Assembly: GCA_023460875.1 (NCBI GenBank)
Contig: JAEWOQ010000319.1
Span: forward strand, 1 to 7,726
Length of the DNA: 7,726 nucleotides
Direction: 5' to 3'
From: Pseudomonadota bacterium
GTDB taxonomy: Bacteria > Myxococcota_A > Polyangia > Polyangiales > Polyangiaceae
Part shown: positions 1 through 5,112 of the stretch, piece by piece
How the letters are laid out: every line of letters starts with the position of its first letter
Numbering within the stretch: the first letter of the stretch is position 1
Notes under the pieces: generated by a model
The model's database searches: none
Told to the model about the DNA's origin: nothing
What the model saw: the letters and a program-made list of their open reading frames with translations, nothing else
Made by a program: the position numbers and the translations under genes

Positions 1-166
1 CCCAAGTCGGGCTGCGGCCGCAGCGCTCCCGGACGTAGGCGCCCAGAGAAGAGAAGCCGAGCTCGTGATGACCGCCGCGCGCGCCCAGCTGGCCGAGCAC
101 CTCCCCCAACCAGAGCATCGTCGCCCCCACGCCGCGGGCCAGCTCCGCCGCCCTGCGGTCGAGCAT
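1..166 (-). CDS. Partial gene (N-terminal part), hypothetical protein
   Basis: A minus-strand frame runs from an ATG at 166-164 off the left edge. An earlier in-frame ATG at 217-215 would add 17 residues, mostly Gly/Arg, encoded by a 9-bp repeat (plus-strand CCCTCCTCG, 182-206); an in-frame stop lies just beyond it. I prefer the inner ATG because GGGAG sits 9 bases before it and the protein-like composition begins there (MLDRRAAELARGVG). The visible part is helical and includes GHHELGFSSLGAYVRERCG. This resembles the 'LGF-S-AY-ER-G' segment near the N-terminus of a group of myxobacterial proteins often annotated as HNH endonucleases, but that is a recollection of style and no catalytic region lies in the window. 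Third codon positions are strongly G/C. I am fairly confident this is a gene and unsure of its function. Confidence 0.55.
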   Translation of the reverse strand, partial: MLDRRAAELARGVGATMLWLGEVLGQLGARGGHHELGFSSLGAYVRERCGRSPTW

Positions 167-327
167 CCCCAGCTGCTCCCACCCTCCTCGCCCTCCTCGC
201 CCTCCCCGTGCTGCCATCGCGACCGAGACAGCCTAGCTCGACACTGAACACCCGTCAAGTGTCCCCGCAGCGCAGCATGCACTTCGGCCAGCCGACCGCG
301 CACCCCTCCCGCTCCGCGCGCTTCTCT

Positions 328-483
328 CCGCTCGCCCTCCGCTCTCTCCGTGCTTGTTTTCTCCAGGCTGGGTGACGCTCCGCTCGCCCTCCGCTCTCTC
401 CGTGCTTGTTTTCTCCAAGCTGGGTGACGCTCCGCTCGCCCTCCGCTCTCTCCGTGCTTGTTTTCTCCAAGCTGGGACACGCT
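328..483. repeat. Three tandem copies of a 52-bp unit
   Basis: The units are 328-379, 380-431 and 432-483. Units 1 and 2 differ at one base (CTCCAGG versus CTCCAAG). Unit 3 differs from unit 2 only near its end (GGGACACGCT for GGGTGACGCT). Each unit contains the distinctive TGCTTGTTTTCTCCA, which is T-rich for this genome. Because 52 is not a multiple of three, the same peptide appears in successive frames, which argues against a coding repeat. The near-identity points to recent duplication. The array lies upstream of the minus-strand gene at the left edge, so a regulatory role is conceivable, but nothing in the sequence shows one. Confidence 0.93.
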
Positions 484-575
484 CGGCGGCCGCTCCCGCG
501 GGGCGGCCCAGCCCGTCCCTCAGCGACCCCACGTCACAACACGGCACCCCCAACGACGCACAGCGCCCCCCAGCG

Positions 576-1237
576 ATGCCCACCGACTTCACACGGTGCG
601 GCCCCCCTTTCCTGCGATGCGGACCGCCGTTTCTGCGATGCGGATCGGCCCCCGGACGCTGCGAACCACGCTCCTGCGATGCGGACCCACTTCCTCACGA
701 TGCGGAGCGACCTCCGGACCCTGCGGACCGCCGCTCCGGCGATGCGGATCGACCCCCAACACAGTGCGGACCGCCGTTTCTGCGATGCGGATCGACCTCC
801 TCCATGATGCGGATCCGCTTTCCTGCGATGCGGATCGACTTCCTCACGCGGCGGATCCGCTTTCCTGCGATGCGGATCGGCTCCCGGACGGCCAGGATCG
901 GATCCCAGGCGGCCAGAACCGGCTTTAACGCGACCAAGATCGACTCCAACCCGGCCAAGCTCGGATTCCCCACGGCCAAGCTCGGATTCCCCACGGCCAG
1001 GATCAGCTCCGACGCGACCAGGATCAGCTCCGACGCGACCAGGACCAGCTCCAACGCGACCAGGACCAGTTCCCCGACGGCCAGGACGAGAACTCCGACA
1101 GCCAGGATGACGAGCGGGACGACCAGGATCAGACCCGACGCGCTCAGGACCAGCCCCGCGACGAACAGCAGCGGACCCGCGACGAACAGCAGCGGGCCCG
1201 CGACGAACAGCAGCGGGCCCGCGACGAACAGAGCGCC
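576..1237. repeat. Degenerate 21-bp tandem array, about 31 units
   Basis: Successive units can be laid out at 21-bp spacing over about 660 bp. Units begin for example at 596, 617, 679, 700, 721, 764, 807, 828, 849, 870, 891, 912, 933, 954, 975, 996, 1017, 1038, 1059, 1080, 1101, 1122, 1143, 1164, 1185 and 1206. Only a few units, all before about 806, are 20 or 22 bp. The left half has an ATGCGGATCG core and the right half a GCCAGGATCAGCTCC-like core; units at 870-911 form the transition. Near-identical neighbours occur at 954-974/975-995, 996-1016/1017-1037, and in the rightmost units (1155-1217). From 785 rightward the period keeps one frame, so both strands read as heptapeptide repeats: plus about ARISSDA, minus about ELILVAS. 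Neither frame has a convincing start or ribosome binding site. The 300-bp-plus stretch therefore holds repeats and no supported gene. Confidence 0.9.
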
Positions 1238-1299
1238 TTCCCAGCAGCCTTGGCGCGAGTAGCGGCGAGGGTGGAGGCGCGGGCGCGGGTAGCTTTCGG

Positions 1300-1611
1300 G
1301 TGTGTGAAGACGCCTGCGGTCCCGCGATCGCCGAAGCGCGCCATTATGTCGACGTCCGGCGCGTCTTCGAACCCATCGCGATCGTCACGGCGTTTCGAGC
1401 GGACAAGAGCGCAACGTCGGGAACCTTGACACTCGAGCTGCACGCGGACGCCAACGATGCCGACGAGTGCGCCCCTCCTTTGGCGACGGCGACGATCCCT
1501 TTCGAGGCCTCGCCGCGCGTCGGCAGGGGATACTGCACGGAGTTCACGCGGGTTGCGGGGGAGGAGCAGGGCGCGTCCGCCGTGGGCAACTCGTCTTCGG
1601 TGAGATCCTGA
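1300..1611 (+). pseudogene. Possible remnant of a secreted protein, or a hypothetical ORF
   Basis: The frame is open from 1111 to the TGA at 1609-1611. It leaves the 21-bp array, passes through a Gly/Ala-rich linker (GEGGGAGAGSF, about 1261-1296), and then looks like a folded domain with strongly G/C third positions. Visible segments are VCEDACGPAIAEARHYVDV, TAFRADKSATSGTLTLELHA and VGRGYCTEFTRVAG. The only usable start codon is a GTG at 1300, inside the protein-like part and without a clear ribosome binding site. The linker followed by a cysteine-containing domain resembles the C-terminal half of a myxobacterial secreted or lipoprotein whose N-terminus has been lost, perhaps replaced by the repeat array. 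I do not recognise the family. A 214-residue frame on the other strand over this stretch is rich in Arg and Ser and looks like a shadow. Confidence 0.33.
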
Positions 1612-1779
1612 CCACATATCGGCGCCACTCGGAATGACCCAGACGCGAGGATGTCGATGACGAGCGCGGTGTCTTTCAGGAGTGCCTCGCGGAGGAGGCG
1701 CGATACCAGCGCGAAGGACTTTCTCCTCCACCGAGCAAGCCACCGCTTGTGCCTTGTCGTGCGACCGAGCAGGAGATGT

Positions 1780-1794
1780 TAACCCCACGGGTTA
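1780..1794. promoter_or_regulatory. Palindrome, candidate HigA operator
   Basis: TAACCC-CAC-GGGTTA is a perfect inverted repeat with 6-bp arms and a 3-bp centre. It ends 33 bases before the predicted toxin start at 1828. Operators bound by HigA-type HTH antitoxins are often short palindromes of this shape upstream of the toxin gene. A weak -35-like TTGTCG (1754-1759) lies 17 bases before TGTTAA (1777-1782), so a promoter could overlap the palindrome. The palindrome itself is certain; its operator role is inferred from position and the HTH gene downstream. Confidence 0.5.
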
Positions 1795-1813
1795 TCGAAT
1801 TCTGTTGCCGGCT

Positions 1814-1820
1814 GGGAGGG
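1814..1820 (+). promoter_or_regulatory. Ribosome binding site that fixes the toxin start
   Basis: GGGAGGG at 1814-1820 is a strong Shine-Dalgarno match. After a 7-base spacer it meets codon 1828-1830, which is also where family similarity says the protein should begin. That codon reads ATA, not ATG. Confidence 0.55.
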
Positions 1821-1827
1821 TCGTCGC

Positions 1828-2154
1828 ATACTGTTCCTGACGACGAAGCTCGAGAAGGTCTGCAGCGAGTCCAAGAAGGCAGTGCAGGCGTACGGCGACC
1901 GCAACGGGAAGCTGCTGATGCGGCGACTCGGGGAACTACGCGCCGCGGACCGGCTGGAGGACATGAGGAACATGCCTGGCCGATGCCATGAGCTGACGGG
2001 CGACCTCGGAGGCATACTTTCGATCGACCTGGTGCACCCCTACCGATTGCTGTTCAAGCCGGAGGCCCCCGCGCCGACGAAGGGGGATGGCGGCCTGGAT
2101 TGGAGACGGGTCGAGTGTGTGATCATCTGCAGAGTGGAGGACACCCATGATTGA
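1828..2154 (+). CDS. higB: HigB-type toxin (RelE/ParE superfamily), ATA at predicted start
   Basis: This is the likely toxin of a type II toxin-antitoxin module. The best-known HigB proteins are ribosome-dependent mRNA endonucleases; which target this subgroup (COG3549, plasmid maintenance killer protein) uses is not shown here. From 1828 the frame gives about 108 residues, the usual family size. The start is followed by LFLTTKLEKVC (residues 2-12), the typical first strand and helix. Then come a basic helix (GKLLMRRLGELRAADRLEDM), RCHELTGD (52-59) and the strand pair SIDLVHPYRLLF with HPYR at 70-73. GGLDW and a final VED-THD match the usual C-terminus. No ATG, GTG or TTG exists in frame before GTG 1882, which would delete the first 18 residues. 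The coding end overlaps the antitoxin by 8 bases. It is either translated from a rare start or a start-codon mutant. Confidence 0.8.
   Translation: MLFLTTKLEKVCSESKKAVQAYGDRNGKLLMRRLGELRAADRLEDMRNMPGRCHELTGDLGGILSIDLVHPYRLLFKPEAPAPTKGDGGLDWRRVECVIICRVEDTHD
2136..2140 (+). promoter_or_regulatory. Ribosome binding site of the antitoxin gene
   Basis: GGAGG lies inside the end of the toxin reading frame, 6 bases before the ATG at 2147. It supports that start and suggests the antitoxin is translated well even if the toxin is not. Confidence 0.7.
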
Positions 2155-3235
2155 GACGACACGAGAACAAGGCGGCTACGAGCCCGACTTGGTGTTCCCT
2201 CCCGGCGAGACCCTGAGGGAGGTGCTCGAAGAGCGCTCGATGTCGCAGGCTGAGCTCGCGGCGCGGATGAAACGCCCCAAGAAGACGATCAGCGAAATCG
2301 TCAACGGGAAGGCAGCTGTGACCGGCGCAACGGCTCTGGAGCTCGAGACGGTGCTCGGGGTCCCAGCTGCGGTCTGGTCCAACTTGCAGCGTGCGTACGA
2401 CGGTTTCTTAGCGCGCAAAGCGCAAGACGAGCTCTTCCGATCGCAGGCAGAGTTCCTAAAGGAGATCCCGGTCGCGGAAATGGTTCGACGCGGCTGGGTC
2501 CCCAAGGGAGCGGACAAGGTGTCGCGGGTTCGAGCGGTGTTTTCGTTCTTCGCGGTGTCATCCCTGGACGCCTGGCGCGAAAAATACGAAGAGCCGATGG
2601 CTGCCTTTCGTGCGGGGAAGAAGGCGAATATCGGGGCTCGGGCCGTATGGTACCGGGCTGCGGAGCTCGAGCTCGAGCAGATCGCATCGGGATGTCCGGA
2701 GTATAGACCAACTGCGTTCAAGCGGGCGCTCGTCGAAGTGCGACGGCTCACGCGGCTTCGTACCGAGGAAGGATACGAGAGAGCCGTGGCGCTCTGCCGG
2801 GGAGCCGGCGTGCTTCTCGCCTTGGTGCGTGAGGTGCCGGGTGGAGGGGTGAGCGGTGCGACGCTCTGGAGGGGCAAAACCCCCGGCATCGTGCTCACCT
2901 TGCGGTGGAAGCGGGACGATCAGTTCTGGTTCAGCTTCTTCCACGAGGCTGGGCACGTGCTGCTCCATCAGGGCAAGGTGTTCCTCGAGGTGGACGCCGG
3001 TCAGAAAACCAAAGCCGAACGCGAGGCAGACGAGTTTGCCGCGAACTCCCTGATCCCGGCAGCCGAGCTGCAGCGCCTCACGAGTAGGAACAGGTGGAGC
3101 AAGGCCGCGGTGGAGGCGTTCGCGGAAGAGATCGGCATTTGCCCGGGCATCGTGGTGGGGCGCCTTCAACATGAAGGACTGCTGCCGCGAAGCCACCTGA
3201 ACGACCTGAAACGCAGTCTGCAGTGGACGACGTAG
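2147..3235 (+). CDS. higA: HigA-type antitoxin fused to an ImmA/IrrE metallopeptidase
   Basis: The 362-residue protein should neutralise the upstream toxin and repress the operon. Residues about 15-85 form a HigA/XRE helix-turn-helix (PPGETLREVLEERSMSQAEL, then RPKKTISEIVNGKAAVTGAT). A linker helix and a central helical region follow. Residues about 225-345 form an ImmA/IrrE (DUF955, peptidase M78) domain. The zinc motif HEAGH lies at 266-270 with catalytic Glu267, and EREADEFAA supplies the expected third ligand, a glutamate near 293. The C-terminal GICPGIVVGRLQHEGLLP is typical of the HigA-protease subfamily. No truncation or missing catalytic residue is visible. ATG 2147 overlaps the toxin by 8 bases and has a good GGAGG. 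Third positions are less strictly G/C than in the operon at 3454-7583, hinting at separate origin. The fold assignment is firm. Which protein it cleaves, possibly its own HTH part or the toxin complex, is unknown. Confidence 0.92.
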   Translation: MIETTREQGGYEPDLVFPPGETLREVLEERSMSQAELAARMKRPKKTISEIVNGKAAVTGATALELETVLGVPAAVWSNLQRAYDGFLARKAQDELFRSQAEFLKEIPVAEMVRRGWVPKGADKVSRVRAVFSFFAVSSLDAWREKYEEPMAAFRAGKKANIGARAVWYRAAELELEQIASGCPEYRPTAFKRALVEVRRLTRLRTEEGYERAVALCRGAGVLLALVREVPGGGVSGATLWRGKTPGIVLTLRWKRDDQFWFSFFHEAGHVLLHQGKVFLEVDAGQKTKAEREADEFAANSLIPAAELQRLTSRNRWSKAAVEAFAEEIGICPGIVVGRLQHEGLLPRSHLNDLKRSLQWTT

Positions 3236-3351
3236 ACGCAGCAGCGACGCTAGGTCCCCATCACCGTGGTCGAGCCGGGTCACCGAGCTGCGCGAGCCGG
3301 CGAGGCAAGGCGGTTCGGCTGGGTTCCTTTGACGAGGGAAAACTTCAGGTG

Positions 3352-3392
3352 CCAGAGGCGAATTCGCTCATCTGGGGCGCGCGCGTACGCGC
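3352..3392. repeat. Short inverted repeats between the two operons
   Basis: CCAGA (3352-3356) pairs with TCTGG (3371-3375) around the perfect 10-bp palindrome GCGAATTCGC (3358-3367). A second perfect palindrome, GCGCGTACGCGC, lies at 3381-3392. The 11-mer GCCAGAGGCGA at 3351-3361 recurs directly at 3415-3425. No T-run follows, so there is no clear intrinsic terminator. The -35-like TTGACG at 3329-3334 has no convincing -10 at the right spacing. These could be a hairpin ending the toxin-antitoxin transcript or protein-binding sites for the operon starting at 3454. Otherwise 3236-3453 shows nothing gene-like. Confidence 0.4.
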
Positions 3393-3453
3393 TGGCACTC
3401 TCTGAGAGACGCTCGCCAGAGGCGACGCAGCTCGAGGAAGAGGTTCACCCGAA

Positions 3454-5112
3454 ATGACGCGACGGAATGCTCTCGGACAGCGCTGGCCCGGCCTCGCGCT
3501 CGCTCTTTGTTGCTCGGTTCACGGCTGCTCCAGCGCCGATCCACAGGGCGACGGAGCCGCCGCCACTGGTGGAAACCCGAGCGTGCCCGACCCCTCCGCG
3601 GGGGGCTCCGTCGCCGTAGCCACGGGCGGCGCCGCCGGGAGCAGCGCGGTCCCGGGGACGGGAGGAGCCGACGCCCCTGGGACGGGCGGCGCGCCGGACG
3701 TGATGGATCCCGACGAGGGCCCGCCCGCGGCGCCCGAAGGTCAGCTCCCGAACGAACCGCGCCCGGGAGGCCCCGGCCTCATCTCCCCCACCCTCGAGTT
3801 CCGCCACCACAACCAGCCGTCCGTCATCAACGGCTACCTGCAGCTGTCGGGGAACGCGCTGCTCTCCTTCTACGATCTCTCGGATCCCACGGCGCCCGAG
3901 CTGCTCGCCTTCCGGGAGAGCCCCGGCCACTGCAAGGACGGCGGCTGCGGCGAGGCGGAGGGGCACCAGGTCTCCTTCGCGAAGTACGGCAGCACCTTCT
4001 ACACCGCGACCATCCGCGGCAAGGGGATCGACATCTGGGACATCACCGACGTGCGCGATCCTCGGCACGTGAAGGCGGTGGACATCCCCGGCGTCAACTA
4101 CGGTGATTTCACCGAGGCGGTGTGGGGCATCGCCTGGCAGGGCACGACCATCTACGTCGGCGGCACGAACACCGGCGTGCACGTCATCGACGCGAAGGAC
4201 CCGGCGAACGCGAAGCTCGTCAAGAGCGTGCCCCAGGGACAGGTGGGGAACGTCAACGCGGGGCCGCTGTTCGCCGTCGGCAACATCCTCGTGGTGACGA
4301 CGCCCAAGGACAACCGCGGGGTGGCCACCCTGGACATCTCCAACCCGCACGAGCCGATGATCCTGGACTCGGTCATCCCGGCTCAGAACAGCTACATCGG
4401 CTGGTTCTACAGGCACCACGTCTACCTGCTGAATCCCATCCGCGTCTACGACGTCCTCTCGGATCCGACGAACATCACGCAGGTCAACGGCAACCGTCCC
4501 GGCGGCTACTGGGAGTACATGAGCTTCCAGGACGGCTACATGTTCGCGGGGCGCATCCGCCCGAACCCGGGCGCGGACAAGATCGACGTCAGCGATCTCT
4601 CGAACTTCGTCTGGAAGAGCTCGATCGTCGGGCGACGTGACCTCTCCGGGAGCGCCGCGCCCGAGAACGACGACCAGTTCACGGTCGCCATCGGCAACCT
4701 GCTCGTGCTCTCCGCCGACCAGCTCCACACCGTCGGCCCCAACGCGGGCAAGTCCGCCGGGACGGTGATCGCGGTCCACGACGTGAACCCCGACACCACT
4801 CCTCCCTACGTCGACACGGTCATCCCGAGGGACGGCGCCACCGGGCAGGCGCTCACCACGCGCGTCGGCATCTCGTTCACCGACAACGTCGAGCTGGCGA
4901 CCGTCGACACGCGCAGCTTCATCGTGCGGCCGATCGGGGGCAAGGCGCTCCCGGGGACCTTCAGCGTGACGATGAGCGTGCTCAACTTCGAGCCGGCCGA
5001 GCCCCTGCTGCCGAACACCACCTACGAGGTCGTCCTCCCCGCGGGCGGGGTGAAGGACTACGTGGGCAACGGGATGGCCGAAGAGTTTCGCTCCACGTTC
5101 ACCACGCGATGA
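3454..5112 (+). CDS. Secreted lipoprotein: LVIVD-type propeller plus Ig-like domain
   Basis: Residues 1-25 form a signal peptide with an Arg-rich start, a hydrophobic LALALCC stretch, and a lipobox-like VHGC at 22-25. VHGC is imperfect, since His is unusual at -2, but lipidation at Cys25 followed by SSADP is plausible. Residues about 28-105 are a Gly/Ala/Pro linker. Seven repeats start near residues 129, 173, 224, 270, 315, 355 and 409, several with the pattern 'YxxxGxxIxDISDPxxP' (SFYDLSDPTAPELL, DIWDITDVRDPRHV, ATLDISNPHEPMIL). This suggests a seven-bladed LVIVD beta-propeller. Residues about 448-552 (PPYVDTVIPRDGATG to FRSTFTTR) match a Big_5/SbsA-type Ig-like domain. No CxxCH occurs. ATG 3454 is preceded by AAGAGG with about 10 bases spacing, and the gene ends in an ATGA overlap with the next. 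The role is unknown; by context it is a surface partner of the di-heme protein. Confidence 0.88.
   Translation: MTRRNALGQRWPGLALALCCSVHGCSSADPQGDGAAATGGNPSVPDPSAGGSVAVATGGAAGSSAVPGTGGADAPGTGGAPDVMDPDEGPPAAPEGQLPNEPRPGGPGLISPTLEFRHHNQPSVINGYLQLSGNALLSFYDLSDPTAPELLAFRESPGHCKDGGCGEAEGHQVSFAKYGSTFYTATIRGKGIDIWDITDVRDPRHVKAVDIPGVNYGDFTEAVWGIAWQGTTIYVGGTNTGVHVIDAKDPANAKLVKSVPQGQVGNVNAGPLFAVGNILVVTTPKDNRGVATLDISNPHEPMILDSVIPAQNSYIGWFYRHHVYLLNPIRVYDVLSDPTNITQVNGNRPGGYWEYMSFQDGYMFAGRIRPNPGADKIDVSDLSNFVWKSSIVGRRDLSGSAAPENDDQFTVAIGNLLVLSADQLHTVGPNAGKSAGTVIAVHDVNPDTTPPYVDTVIPRDGATGQALTTRVGISFTDNVELATVDTRSFIVRPIGGKALPGTFSVTMSVLNFEPAEPLLPNTTYEVVLPAGGVKDYVGNGMAEEFRSTFTTR

Noticed and set aside
576..1237. 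CRISPR array
   Set aside because: The units are contiguous 21-bp repeats without unique spacers, and no cas genes are seen.
354..1262. 302-residue plus-strand protein
   Set aside because: It begins with a TTG inside the 52-bp repeats, lacks a ribosome binding site and consists almost wholly of repeat translation.
1144..1788. 214-residue minus-strand protein
   Set aside because: Arg/Ser/Cys-rich composition, partly repeat translation. The opposite frame at 1300-1611 looks more protein-like, and no family is recognisable.
1749..1991. Plus-strand ORF containing AGGAGATG at 1771-1778
   Set aside because: The AGGAG abuts the ATG with no spacer, and the product is out of frame with the conserved HigB sequence over the same bases.
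3399..3409. TCTCT-G-AGAGA palindrome as a terminator
   Set aside because: The stem is too short, has no room for a loop and no following T-run.
3445..4779. 444-residue minus-strand open frame
   Set aside because: It is antisense to the clear lipoprotein gene. Its Val/Arg/Asp-heavy composition is the usual product of reading a G/C-third-position gene backward.
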